In this document: piece by piece, positions 34,684 through 44,256 of the stretch
Numbering within the stretch: the first letter of the stretch is position 1
How the letters are laid out: each line of letters begins with the position of its first letter
Assembly: GCF_008386635.1 (NCBI RefSeq)
Contig: NZ_VUOE01000001.1
Location: 1,426,001 to 1,490,000 of the forward strand
Source: Maribacter flavus
Lineage (GTDB): Bacteria > Bacteroidota > Bacteroidia > Flavobacteriales > Flavobacteriaceae
Direction: 5' to 3'
DNA length: 64,000 nucleotides
The notes under the pieces: model-generated
Told to the model about the DNA's origin: nothing
Databases searched by the model: none
Seen by the model: only the letters and a program-made list of their open reading frames with translations
Position numbers and translations under genes: made by a program

Positions 34684-35955
34684 TTATAGGTCAAAACCTA
34701 TATCCCGCCGGTAATTCATTCCCTCAAATTGTATCTTTTGAACGTTTTTGTAGGAAATCGCCAAAGCTTCCTTAAACGACTCTCCATAGGAAGTTACCGC
34801 CAAGACCCTTCCGCCATTTGTTAGTATTTTACCCTCTTTAAGGGTGGTGCCCGCATGGAAAACAATGGATTCCTCAATCGCGTCAATCCCGCTTATCTCT
34901 TTTCCTTTTTCGTAAGCACCAGGATATCCGCCCGAAACCGTCATCACCGTAGTGGCGGCACGTGCATCGATTTTAAGCGCTACATCGTTTAATTTTCCTT
35001 TTGCCACGGCATCCATCAACTCCACAAAATCATTTTGGATTCGAGGCAATACAACTTCGGTTTCCGGATCACCCATACGAACGTTGTATTCGATTACCTT
35101 GGGATCATCGCCAACTTTTATCAAACCGATAAAAATAAAACCCTTGTAAGGAAGCTTGTCCATTTTAAGGCCTTCTACGGTAGGTTTAACAATTTGGTCG
35201 TGTATTTTATCCATAAAAGAATCATCGGCGAAAGGAACGGGGGAAATTGCACCCATGCCGCCCGTATTGAGTCCGGTATCGCCCTCACCGATTCTTTTAT
35301 AATCCTTGGCCGTGGGCAGCACCTTGTAGTTAGTACCATCTGTAAGCACAAAAACACTTAATTCTATACCGTCCAAGAACTCCTCTATGACAACGGTGGT
35401 GCTGGCGCTTCCAAATTTGGCATCGACCAACATGGATTTCAATTCCAATTTTGCTTCTCTCAAATCCTTAAGAATGACCACTCCCTTTCCCGCAGCGAGA
35501 CCATCTGCCTTTAAAACATACGGAGGGGCTAGTCGCTCCAAAAATTCATAGCCCTCGTTCAAGGTCTCTGTAGTAAAACTTTGGTATTTGGCCGTTGGAA
35601 TGTTATGACGCATCATAAACTCCTTGGCAAACTCTTTACTACCCTCAAGTTGGGCTGCCATTTTTTGTGGCCCGATAACGGGAATATCTCTCAATTGGTA
35701 ATCCTCCAAAAAGTAATCATGGACCCCATTTACCAAAGGGTCTTCCGGTCCAACAACCACCAAGTCGATTTCCTTCTCCAGCACGACTTCCTTGATTTTT
35801 TCAAAATTGTTTACACCAATTGGTATGTTTACACCTAAATTGGAGGTACCCGCATTTCCAGGGGCAATGTAGAGCTTTGATAAATGATCGCTTTGGGACA
35901 ACTTCCAAGCGAATGCATGTTCGCGGCCCCCAGATCCAAGAATTAAAATGTTCAT
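34684..35955 (-). CDS. purD: phosphoribosylamine--glycine ligase
   Basis: 423 aa, the normal GARS length. Second step of purine synthesis: ATP + phosphoribosylamine + glycine to GAR. The N-terminus MNILILGSGGREHAFAWKL, the ATP-grasp segment VLKADGLAAGKGVVI and the signature YNVRMGDPETEVVLPR are all present. It has its own -7 promoter box and seems unrelated to the polysaccharide genes upstream. Confidence 0.97.
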   Translation of the reverse strand: MNILILGSGGREHAFAWKLSQSDHLSKLYIAPGNAGTSNLGVNIPIGVNNFEKIKEVVLEKEIDLVVVGPEDPLVNGVHDYFLEDYQLRDIPVIGPQKMAAQLEGSKEFAKEFMMRHNIPTAKYQSFTTETLNEGYEFLERLAPPYVLKADGLAAGKGVVILKDLREAKLELKSMLVDAKFGSASTTVVIEEFLDGIELSVFVLTDGTNYKVLPTAKDYKRIGEGDTGLNTGGMGAISPVPFADDSFMDKIHDQIVKPTVEGLKMDKLPYKGFIFIGLIKVGDDPKVIEYNVRMGDPETEVVLPRIQNDFVELMDAVAKGKLNDVALKIDARAATTVMTVSGGYPGAYEKGKEISGIDAIEESIVFHAGTTLKEGKILTNGGRVLAVTSYGESFKEALAISYKNVQKIQFEGMNYRRDIGFDL

Positions 35956-35969
35956 GAGTATGCTTTTGG

Positions 35970-35977
35970 CAAAAGTA
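35970..35977 (-). promoter_or_regulatory. -7 promoter box of purD
   Basis: TACTTTTG on the minus strand, 14 bases before the purD ATG. It shows that purD need not depend on polysaccharide-operon transcription. Confidence 0.45.
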
Positions 35978-35997
35978 AGCTTTGATGCGTAAATAAA

Positions 35998-36975
35998 CTA
36001 TTTGGAAGAAAAATCCCGATGTTCCTTTTTCTGCAACTCCTCAGGAGAAAGAGATTTGAAATAATCGTATACGATTTTTAGGCCTTCAGACCGACTTACC
36101 TTAGGCTCCCAGCCCAAAATCTCTTTTGCTTTTGTGATATCCGGTTGGCGTTGGGTGGGATCGTCCTTGGGAAGCGGTTTATAAACAATTTTCTGATTTG
36201 TCCCGGTCAGGGCAATTATCTCCTCTGCAAACTCTTTAATCGTAGTTTCATGCGGATTTCCAATATTGACAGGATCCGGATAATCGCTGAATAACAATCG
36301 GTATATTCCTTCAACCTGATCATCGATATAACAGAAGGACCGAGTTTGCGAACCATCACCAAATACGGTCAAATCTTCCCCTCGCAAGGCCTGACCCATA
36401 AATGCCGGTACCACCCTACCATCATTCAACCGCATTCTGGAACCGTAGGTATTAAAAATACGGACAATCCTTGTTTCCAATCCGTGGTGTCTGTGGTAAG
36501 CCATGGTAATGGACTCCATGAAGCGCTTGGCCTCATCGTAAACTCCCCTAGGGCCTACCGGACTCACATTGCCGTTGTATTCCTCGGTTTGAGGATGTAC
36601 CAGTGGATCTCCGTACACCTCAGAAGTGGAAGCCACCAATATCCTTGCCCCTTTCTCCTTGGCAAGGCCCAATAGGTTCAGCGTACCCAAGGAACCTACC
36701 TTTAAGGTTTTGATTGGGATTTTAAGATAGTCGATAGGACTGGCAGGAGAGGCAAAATGCAAAATATAATCCAATTTGCCCGAAACATGCACAAACTTGG
36801 TCACATCATGATGATGAAACTCAAAATTCTCCAATGGGAATAAGTGCTTTATATTATCCAGATCTCCCGTAATGAGGTTATCCATGCCAATTACATGAAA
36901 ACCTTCATTAATAAATCTGTCACATAAATGTGAACCAAGAAATCCGGCCGCGCCCGTTATTAGGATTTTATTCAT
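35998..36975 (-). CDS. uxs: UDP-glucuronate decarboxylase (UDP-xylose synthase)
   Basis: 325-residue short-chain dehydrogenase-type sugar nucleotide enzyme. The NAD site is [18 protein letters not shown] and the active-site YDEAKR (YxxxK) lie within [15 protein letters not shown], a form typical of UXS. It converts UDP-GlcA to UDP-xylose via a 4-keto intermediate. UDP-glucose dehydrogenase is not in this window. It is the last gene of the polysaccharide run, 9 bases after the sugar transferase, so xylose or a derivative is a likely component of the polymer. Confidence 0.85.
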   Translation of the reverse strand: MNKILITGAAGFLGSHLCDRFINEGFHVIGMDNLITGDLDNIKHLFPLENFEFHHHDVTKFVHVSGKLDYILHFASPASPIDYLKIPIKTLKVGSLGTLNLLGLAKEKGARILVASTSEVYGDPLVHPQTEEYNGNVSPVGPRGVYDEAKRFMESITMAYHRHHGLETRIVRIFNTYGSRMRLNDGRVVPAFMGQALRGEDLTVFGDGSQTRSFCYIDDQVEGIYRLLFSDYPDPVNIGNPHETTIKEFAEEIIALTGTNQKIVYKPLPKDDPTQRQPDITKAKEILGWEPKVSRSEGLKIVYDYFKSLSPEELQKKEHRDFSSK

Positions 36976-36984
36976 TGAAAGCTA

Positions 36985-38352
36985 TTAAATACCTCTTGAA
37001 AACAATACTGTAGTGATCGTTTTAAAAATTATCCTGATGTCCAGAGTTATTGACTTGTTTTTAATATAATACATGTCGTATTCTAGTTTTCTTATTGAAT
37101 CTTCCAAATTTTCTCCATACTTGTATTTTACTTGGGCCCAACCAGTAATACCAGGCTTTATGAGGTGCCTAGCACTATAAAATGGCGTAATCTCATTGAG
37201 TTTATCAACAAAAATTTTACGCTCAGGCCTAGGGCCTATTAATTGCATGTCACCCTTTATAATAGAAATTAGTTGTGGTAATTCGTCTATCCTGAACATT
37301 CTTAAAATCTTTCCGAAAGGAGTAATTCTTGCATCATTTTTGGCAGCCATCTTAGCACCGGTAGATTCGGCATCTACCACCATAGACCGAAACTTGAATA
37401 TACTGAATTCCTTTCCGTATTGGCCTACTCTCTTTTGTGTGTAGAATAAAGGTCCCCGATTAAAAAAGAGATTAAGTACAAATACAATAGGAAGAAAGAA
37501 TATGAAAATTGCTCCTACTACGAGTATAAATAGCCAATTCACTATAAAGGTGAACAGGGCTTCAAGGTATCTTATCTTACCGTTTTTCAATTGAAGTAAC
37601 TCATAAAAGCTATCATTATGAGATTTTAAGGGTAGCGCTTCGTAAATATTCTCATAAAAGGTTGTAAATGATAGCACTTCCTTGCCTTTTAATATAGCCT
37701 CAATCAACATTTTTTCAAACCTCGGTGATAGCTGATCATAGCTAGGAATATTAAGAATAAAAGAGTCTATCTTGTCCATGGCATCCATAAACTTCTTTCT
37801 TTCTAAAATAGTTACGTTGTCTATGGAATAGGTAAGCCTGGTTTTATAATAGCTTTCCATTCCGTCACCATCTATCTGATCAATGTATTTCTGATGGTCA
37901 TCATCGATTTCTTTATCAAATACGTACATGACATTCCTAATAGCGGGAATTACCTTGAATAAATTCCCGAAGAAATACCTCCACAAAAATATTTCCAAAG
38001 GGGTGAGGAATAGAAATATTATCAAGGGAATCCTCCAAAAGCTCGCATCAAAAAAAAGAACGGTCCCTATAAATATTGTTAAGACAAAAGAGCCTACTAT
38101 GAAAAAAGATTGGGATAGAATCAATCTTGTCTTGAAGGGCCGTTCAAGATTATAGAAGTTTAACACATAGGACAACAAAAAGAAAAACAGAGTGCCCGAA
38201 ACATAAAAAATTATCCTGAAAAAAATATTTTCCACCTTGATATCAAGGGCATCGTTTATGAAAACGTTCAATGCCGAACCAATGATAAAAAAATCCCCTA
38301 AAACAAGGATAGTTTTCCTTTCCTTGGTATTAAATATAAGTGGCTTTGGCAT
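36985..38352 (-). CDS. initiating sugar phosphotransferase (polyisoprenyl-phosphate, WcaJ/WbaP-like)
   Basis: 455 aa. Four N-terminal membrane helices, a cytoplasmic loop region, a fifth hydrophobic hairpin (about 265-295), then the catalytic domain with FKFRSMVVDAE, DELPQLISIIKGDMQLIGPRPE and PGITGWAQV. This is the polyprenol-phosphate hexose-1-phosphate transferase family that starts repeat-unit synthesis on undecaprenyl phosphate. It ends the assembly module before uxs. Confidence 0.92.
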   Translation of the reverse strand: MPKPLIFNTKERKTILVLGDFFIIGSALNVFINDALDIKVENIFFRIIFYVSGTLFFFLLSYVLNFYNLERPFKTRLILSQSFFIVGSFVLTIFIGTVLFFDASFWRIPLIIFLFLTPLEIFLWRYFFGNLFKVIPAIRNVMYVFDKEIDDDHQKYIDQIDGDGMESYYKTRLTYSIDNVTILERKKFMDAMDKIDSFILNIPSYDQLSPRFEKMLIEAILKGKEVLSFTTFYENIYEALPLKSHNDSFYELLQLKNGKIRYLEALFTFIVNWLFILVVGAIFIFFLPIVFVLNLFFNRGPLFYTQKRVGQYGKEFSIFKFRSMVVDAESTGAKMAAKNDARITPFGKILRMFRIDELPQLISIIKGDMQLIGPRPERKIFVDKLNEITPFYSARHLIKPGITGWAQVKYKYGENLEDSIRKLEYDMYYIKNKSITLDIRIIFKTITTVLFSRGI

Positions 38353-38481
38353 GGTTGTACCTTACTTTCTAGTCTTTGTCCCCCCTATTTGGTAACCTGC
38401 TCAAAGTTAAGCCTATTTTTAGAACTTTTAAATGGTTTCCAAACAGGTAATCCAAGTATATTAAAATCCCAAAAAGCCACT

Positions 38482-39783
38482 TCAGTTTTTTGGATTGGAA
38501 ATGCATACAGGATTTTCCTTCCTGAACAAAAAAAGACTGTTGAAGAAAAAGAAAAAAACGATTCCAAGTTGCCTATTAAGAATGTTTTCCGTGAGCATAC
38601 ACAATAAAACAAAAACGAGAAACATAAGGTAAAAACCGTCCGTACCTGACAAAGCATATTTTATAAAATACCATAAGAAAATTATAACCCCCAAAAAACC
38701 CAAAATTCCAAACTTGATCAAAAAATCTAAAAACTGATTATGTGTATTGGTATTTCGTTTTGCCAAATACTCCTGTCCGTCCATCAAATATTGATTGTTC
38801 AGTTCATTCTGAATATCCCCGGTCCCCACCCCAAACAAAAATTTGTTTTTGAATAACTCTGCTGAAGACTTCCAAATATATATTCTATTGGTCTTGGACC
38901 AAGTCTCAAAGGAGTAGCTTGTGCCATATTGTTCATAATCCAATGTCCTGTCCATTTCTTCTCCTTTGTAGAACCTGTAATAGTTGTCCACATCCTGTAG
39001 GATGCCATTGGGCACTTTTAGCAGAAAGAGAGCCACTATCAATAAGCTTGAGAACACCAGTGCCACATACTTGATCCGCCCGCTTTTAATTCGATACAAA
39101 TTGTACAATACTCCGGTCAAAATTGCGAAAACACAGGCCACTAAAGGCATTTTGGCCCCTAATGACACAACCATCAAAAAATAAATCAATAGAAGAATGA
39201 ACCACCCTGTGCGCCTTTTGAAACTTGGTGCCTTGCTTAGGAAATAAAAGGAGGCAAGCACGCAAAAACCCAAATACAAGGTGAAATATGAAGGATGAAG
39301 TGCTTCGGTCAAAGCAATTTGGTTGAACTGAATAAGGACTTCTTTCCAATAATCCAATATATAAACCAATTCCCAATCTATAAATTGGGCCAAGAAAAAT
39401 AAGTATCGTAACATACATGACCCCATAAAGATGAACAATACTCTACGAAGTCCAATTTTTAATCCCGCTAGGGTCAATGAAAAAACCACTGGAAAAACCA
39501 AGGATGAGGATATCCGTTCCATATACTTCCATCCGGTAATATTATCATCGGTATTAAGTAGCCAGATCAAAGAAATCCAGAAAAGTGCACTTGCCGCTAA
39601 AAATTTCCTGATATTAAAGTTGACTTTTTTCTTTGACCAAAAATGATTGAAAAACAACAGTAAGGCTAAGAGAATAATGGATACAGTATTCCATTTTTCG
39701 CTCCAAGGCAGTATGCCTATACAAAGTCCTATAGCAAAACTATGTATATCTATTTTCTTAATATGACCCAGATCGTTGACCAT
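38482..39783 (-). CDS. O-antigen ligase/polymerase family protein (Wzy/WaaL-like)
   Basis: 433 aa, about 11-12 membrane helices with a large periplasmic loop (about 270-350) containing SAELFKNKFLFGVGTGDIQNEL and THNQFLDFLIKFGILG. These are the hallmark of the Wzy_C/O-antigen ligase family. It polymerises repeat units or ligates the finished chain to a lipid acceptor; sequence alone does not decide. A second polymerase-like protein (EpsG type) lies three genes upstream in the same run. Confidence 0.85.
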   Translation of the reverse strand: MVNDLGHIKKIDIHSFAIGLCIGILPWSEKWNTVSIILLALLLFFNHFWSKKKVNFNIRKFLAASALFWISLIWLLNTDDNITGWKYMERISSSLVFPVVFSLTLAGLKIGLRRVLFIFMGSCMLRYLFFLAQFIDWELVYILDYWKEVLIQFNQIALTEALHPSYFTLYLGFCVLASFYFLSKAPSFKRRTGWFILLLIYFLMVVSLGAKMPLVACVFAILTGVLYNLYRIKSGRIKYVALVFSSLLIVALFLLKVPNGILQDVDNYYRFYKGEEMDRTLDYEQYGTSYSFETWSKTNRIYIWKSSAELFKNKFLFGVGTGDIQNELNNQYLMDGQEYLAKRNTNTHNQFLDFLIKFGILGFLGVIIFLWYFIKYALSGTDGFYLMFLVFVLLCMLTENILNRQLGIVFFFFFNSLFLFRKENPVCISNPKN

Positions 39784-39811
39784 TTAAAAACTTTGTGGTG
39801 ATTTAAATGTT

Positions 39812-40675
39812 TTATTGTTCTAAAACCATACTGAATAGTGCCTTGCTTTCAATATTTTCCAAACTGACAAAACTTATTCTGTCTATGTTTTTTGGAAGTG
39901 TTAAGGAAGCAAAGCATGGCATTTTTTCAGGACAATATGTTCTGATTTTGCTTACACTTTTCTTGTCCACTATGTTTTCAACAGCCCTATCGAACCTATA
40001 GAACCTAAATTCAAAATTACCTTCTAAAAAACTAGGATTCAAGTTACTCAAATAGAGTATGTTTTTGTTGGAGCTTATGTAACAATTTACTTTTGTCTCG
40101 CTGTCCACATGCCGAATAAAGGAGTTTTCGATTAATAATCTTTCCATGAATCCAGAACCTGAATTTTCAACCTTTGGGCTTTTTATTCCATTCAGTTCTA
40201 AACTATTGTTCGAACTATTTAAATTGATTATTTCATCTGCCTCCCACGTTCTTTTATTTCCAATATATTGGCCCGTTACCACCCTATTAATTTTGCCATA
40301 TACGGAAAGGTCTTTTAAAATATAGAAATAAGCCGAATCCACATTTTGAATATCGCCTTCCCCTATGGCGATATTCAAAAAACCATATTTATATCTGCTC
40401 TCTGGCAGAGCTAGCGAGTCCTTTGGGTATAGATGAAGAAATAACTCGCCATTATCCTCAAAAACCTCTTTTTTCCAAAAACTATAAACCAGTTGTTGAG
40501 ATGATGGTAAATAGTCCAACTTGGTTCTCTTCATTTCGCTCTTATATAGTTGTTTCCCGTTTTCGATTAAGAAATCGTTTATGAATTTATTTTTTGAATC
40601 CATCCTCCGTTGGCAACCAATGAAGAGTCCAAATACCAATACAAGAAATACTATTTGTGAAATCTTTATTCTCAT
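39812..40675 (-). CDS. hypothetical lipoprotein in the polysaccharide locus
   Basis: 287 aa. The signal peptide IVFLVLVFGLFIGC ends in a lipobox Cys. The mature part is soluble and beta-rich in appearance, with no motif I recognise. It sits 5 bases after the EpsG-like gene and 28 bases before the Wzy/WaaL gene, so it is co-transcribed with polymer assembly genes. It may help export or anchor the chain, but nothing in the sequence proves it. Confidence 0.7.
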   Translation of the reverse strand: MRIKISQIVFLVLVFGLFIGCQRRMDSKNKFINDFLIENGKQLYKSEMKRTKLDYLPSSQQLVYSFWKKEVFEDNGELFLHLYPKDSLALPESRYKYGFLNIAIGEGDIQNVDSAYFYILKDLSVYGKINRVVTGQYIGNKRTWEADEIINLNSSNNSLELNGIKSPKVENSGSGFMERLLIENSFIRHVDSETKVNCYISSNKNILYLSNLNPSFLEGNFEFRFYRFDRAVENIVDKKSVSKIRTYCPEKMPCFASLTLPKNIDRISFVSLENIESKALFSMVLEQ

Positions 40676-40680
40676 CTTAT

Positions 40681-41763
40681 TTACACCGAAAAGTATTTAC
40701 CTATATTAAAGAGAATAGATTCGTGGTTGAATACATAAACGGAGTACGCCAGACTTAATACAACACAAATTACTGTCGCTATGGCTCTATTTTTTTTGGA
40801 ACTGAATCTTTGGATTACCCCAACCGTTAATATCGGCACAAAAATGTCAGTATACAGGATTAACCTTGAGAACATCCCGTCAAACCGAAAGAGCAATAAT
40901 GCGGCCAATGAAAAGGAAAAAAAAAGTGTATATGCTTTTTCATAATTCCCTTTCCTATTCCGTAAGAATAAAAATAAAATATTAAAAAGTATTAAAAGGC
41001 CAAGTTTTATAATAGAATTTGAAGAGGCCCTTTCAAAAGTGGAATAAAACTCCAGTTTTGTAATTACAAATTGTGGCAAGGGAAACAACTTCAAGAGATG
41101 AACAAAAATGGAAAAATAGCCAGCCAACACCCCAATAATCAAAATAACTGCCCTAATATTAGTTTTAAAATTCAAAAAACCTGTCAGAAAAGAAAACACA
41201 CTTCCTTTATGGCTAAAAAATGCCATAATCTTAAAAAGGTTTGTTCGAATACCGGGCAGCACGCAAAGACTTAAAAGAAGCAGGGAAGAAGATAATCCCT
41301 GTCTAATTACATTTCCCTGAATCAAGTAAAAGGAGGAACTATTCAGCATAAAGAAGAGTGCCAAAAACATCATAGCCCTGGTATCCTTAAAAAAATAAAA
41401 ATAGGCCAAAAACGTAAGTCCTATGCTCAATACGAGCTGAAATGTAATGTAATCTTCCTTGGAAAAGCCCATCAAATGTGATAAGGGCATCAATGCAAAA
41501 AAGAGGAAATCTCCCTTCCATGCCGTTTTAGAGATAAAAATATCAGCAAAAACGACATTATATTTATAAAAATCCATGTAAAGAGGCAAATCTATATTTG
41601 CTCCGTAATCCCTATTTATGAAGATCGCCAAAACACAGAGTAAAATTAAAAGAAGCGAAATGGCTTTTAAGGAGGTTGAGCGCTTAAGCTTAGAAAAAAG
41701 CAAAAAAACCAATAGGCACAATAACGAAATAGATTGTAATACTATAGGTTTATATATTTCCAT
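40681..41763 (-). CDS. EpsG-family polysaccharide polymerase-like membrane protein
   Basis: 360 aa with about ten hydrophobic segments. NRDYGANIDLPLYMDFYK after TM2 and the MALFFMLNSSSFYLIQGNVIRQGLSSSLLLL stretch correspond to the conserved YGxD...Y and NxxRQ motifs of EpsG/Wzy_C-like polymerases. Probably the repeat-unit polymerase. It lies 5 bases from the GT gene upstream. The region is strikingly A+T-rich. Confidence 0.78.
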   Translation of the reverse strand: MEIYKPIVLQSISLLCLLVFLLFSKLKRSTSLKAISLLLILLCVLAIFINRDYGANIDLPLYMDFYKYNVVFADIFISKTAWKGDFLFFALMPLSHLMGFSKEDYITFQLVLSIGLTFLAYFYFFKDTRAMMFLALFFMLNSSSFYLIQGNVIRQGLSSSLLLLSLCVLPGIRTNLFKIMAFFSHKGSVFSFLTGFLNFKTNIRAVILIIGVLAGYFSIFVHLLKLFPLPQFVITKLEFYSTFERASSNSIIKLGLLILFNILFLFLRNRKGNYEKAYTLFFSFSLAALLLFRFDGMFSRLILYTDIFVPILTVGVIQRFSSKKNRAIATVICVVLSLAYSVYVFNHESILFNIGKYFSV

Positions 41764-41768
41764 AGAAA

Positions 41769-42908
41769 CTATTTAACTCTTTCGGTCAGCTTGTTCCCAA
41801 TTATGGAAAATGGATGCTCCTCCATATTCTTAAAGTAATATGAGATGTTTGAAGTCCTTTCGCTTTTATTATTTTCAAGAATTGCACGGGACAAGTCCTC
41901 CATAGAGGTAAAAACATGATCCACGGTATTCCTAAAATAATGGGGTATTTCTTCTCCATTAACCTCCAACAGGTATACTTTGCTGTCCTCATTGATGGCC
42001 AATGCCAATAAGGAGGAATAGTGTCCTACATAAAATCCAGTAATGGGAAAATCATAGGTTAAAACACCTTTATTGCGCACCACCGTTTCGAAAATAGTCC
42101 TATCGGACCTTGGGTGCAACTTTATTATCAATCTGTCTTTCACTGCATTGGAAAGTTTGTCTATAATTCCCTTATAGACAGATTTTTCCATACGCCCGTC
42201 CTCCACAAAAGTTTGGGCGATATAGCAGATTTTTTCCGGTTGTTTTGTTTGATTTTTTCCTTTTATGAAGGTATGGAAATCAGGGTTTCCAACAGTGGTA
42301 AAACTGTCAAGGGCCACATAATAGTGATTCTTAATAAACCACTCCTTCCAATAATCGCCCCACACAAATACATGGTCTGATAACAAGGGGCTTATCTTGT
42401 TTCTCTTATTGTTCTCAATATATTCATTGATTTTAAAAGACTTTGTGAAGTCCTTATTGAACAAATACAGAAAAATGGAAAATCTTCCTTTGACCAAAAA
42501 ACTAAAAAGATATCGCAAATAGGTCATTTTTCTGTTGATTGCCGAGAAGTATCCCAGAAAGCTTCGCTCTAGAAATTCAGCATACATACCATGTTGCAAC
42601 TGATACGTACAAACTCCTATTTTCTTGAATTTATAGGTCCAATAAAGGTCGGTTATCCTATAACTATAGTTGAAAAAAAAGGTGTTGGTATTATCCTTAC
42701 CCTTATTCTCCCTGTAAACATTTTTAACTGGTGAAAGGCTGATTCTTGAATCCTGTGATATTTGAATCTTTTCGCTTTTGGTAAACGTATCATATACCAA
42801 TATAACTTCCTTGGCTATGGAATTATGAACCAGGTATTCCGCTAATGGAATAACATATCTGTTGAAATTGGAATAATGGACTTCATATATAAATGCCTTG
42901 TCCTTCAT
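41769..42908 (-). CDS. glycosyltransferase with polysialyltransferase/KpsS-like motifs
   Basis: 379-residue cytoplasmic protein without membrane segments. Motifs seen are QHG (105-107), GNPDFH (207-212), EDGRM (236-240), LHPR (264-267) and YSSLLALA (297-304). A spaced acidic-Gly motif, an HP motif and an SS pair near the C-terminus are the marks of bacterial GT38/GT52-type sialyltransferases and related Kdo transferases that use CMP-activated sugars. This suits the cytidylyltransferase gene in the cassette at 48.5-52.9 kb. It overlaps the flippase gene by 4 bases. The specific donor is inferred. Confidence 0.62.
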   Translation of the reverse strand: MKDKAFIYEVHYSNFNRYVIPLAEYLVHNSIAKEVILVYDTFTKSEKIQISQDSRISLSPVKNVYRENKGKDNTNTFFFNYSYRITDLYWTYKFKKIGVCTYQLQHGMYAEFLERSFLGYFSAINRKMTYLRYLFSFLVKGRFSIFLYLFNKDFTKSFKINEYIENNKRNKISPLLSDHVFVWGDYWKEWFIKNHYYVALDSFTTVGNPDFHTFIKGKNQTKQPEKICYIAQTFVEDGRMEKSVYKGIIDKLSNAVKDRLIIKLHPRSDRTIFETVVRNKGVLTYDFPITGFYVGHYSSLLALAINEDSKVYLLEVNGEEIPHYFRNTVDHVFTSMEDLSRAILENNKSERTSNISYYFKNMEEHPFSIIGNKLTERVK

Positions 42909-44227
42909 AATATCTTTTTTCTCCTCAACAATGTTACAAGAATAATTACATCTATCAAAGCCTTGGTAATGAATGCCACGAAATGATAATCTATCAAATA
43001 AAAAGCGCCCAAAAACAAAACTATTATTAAATACAAAAGGGTTGAGCTCATTAACCAGACACTGACCTGCTTAATTTCACCTATTGCCTGTAATGGCCTT
43101 ATCAGCAATATGGTATAGTTTACAAGTAATGTCCCAATAAGTAAACGGAAACCATTGGATTCAATGAAATTTGAATAACTAGATTTCAGCCACCAAAGCA
43201 AAATTGTATCCAAAAAGAAATATGAAACCAAGGCAATTACAAAAAATAACAACCCTACCCCAATTAACTGTAACTTTAAGTTCGTTGTGACCCTGCCCAA
43301 ATTATTTTCTTGATACCAGACAGAAATTGCCGAAAAATAAACCAGGGAAATGGTTCCTGTTACTATCGCAACCCTATTGAAAAGGTCCAGTAGGGTAACA
43401 TGGTCAGAAATTGTACGGGTATCAAAAAATAAGGGGTAATAAAACCGATCAAAAAACAGGACTATGGCTGAGGTTGCAAAAAAAATACTGAACCAGATGG
43501 TCTCTTTAAGAAAGCCTAGCTCAAACCTAAATAGACCTTTGGCCATTTCCCAGTTTACCGGGGATATCATTTTAAACGAGAGTTTGCCTTCATAACTTTT
43601 GGCCCTTACAAAATAGAGTAGATACAAAATGACATATATGAAAAGCAAGGTGGTGGAAATACCTGTAAGAGAAACATCAAATAAAGAAATGTAGAAGAAA
43701 GGCACTAGGAACAACATCGCAGCAGTGATGGCCCTTGCTATCGCCAAAAAATAAAAATCACTGAACGACTCCAACAAGGATTTATAGGGTATAATAAGAA
43801 AGGACAGAAAAAATACACAGAGTACGATACTATAAAAAACGTAATCCTGGTCAGTTCTCAAAATACTAAAGCTTTCAGAAATGTAGGAGGCATACAAAAT
43901 AGCTTGAAGCAGTATGAAAAAGGCAAGTCCAAGAAGGTATGAAAAGGACACGCATTCTCTAAGTTCCGCCTGTATTCTATAGTTTTGTTTCAACCCAATT
44001 ATCTGGGAAACCCGTCTATTCAATGTAGGGCCAATACCAAAAGAAAAATAATTGGACAAAAAGACAAGACTTATTCCAGTAGAATACTTCGCCCAAAAGT
44101 CCTTACCCATGTTTTCAATCAAATAGGGAGTAAGGATTAATGCCGCAGCAATTGGAACTACCTGAAAACCTATGTTGAAGAGTGCCTTTTTGAATACTTT
44201 TTTAGAAGAATAGGCAACATTGGACAT
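42905..44227 (-). CDS. repeat-unit flippase (Wzx-like)
   Basis: 440 aa with 12 or so membrane helices. ALFNIGFQVVPIAAALILTPYLIENMG and LSNYFSFGIGPTLNRRVS are typical Wzx TM1-TM2 segments. It translocates the lipid-linked repeat unit to the periplasmic face. It overlaps the GT gene and follows the acyltransferase gene by 29 bases. Confidence 0.85.
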   Translation of the reverse strand: MSNVAYSSKKVFKKALFNIGFQVVPIAAALILTPYLIENMGKDFWAKYSTGISLVFLSNYFSFGIGPTLNRRVSQIIGLKQNYRIQAELRECVSFSYLLGLAFFILLQAILYASYISESFSILRTDQDYVFYSIVLCVFFLSFLIIPYKSLLESFSDFYFLAIARAITAAMLFLVPFFYISLFDVSLTGISTTLLFIYVILYLLYFVRAKSYEGKLSFKMISPVNWEMAKGLFRFELGFLKETIWFSIFFATSAIVLFFDRFYYPLFFDTRTISDHVTLLDLFNRVAIVTGTISLVYFSAISVWYQENNLGRVTTNLKLQLIGVGLLFFVIALVSYFFLDTILLWWLKSSYSNFIESNGFRLLIGTLLVNYTILLIRPLQAIGEIKQVSVWLMSSTLLYLIIVLFLGAFYLIDYHFVAFITKALIDVIILVTLLRRKKIL

Positions 44228-44256
44228 CAGATTCTACCTTTTAAAATTTGTCTTTT

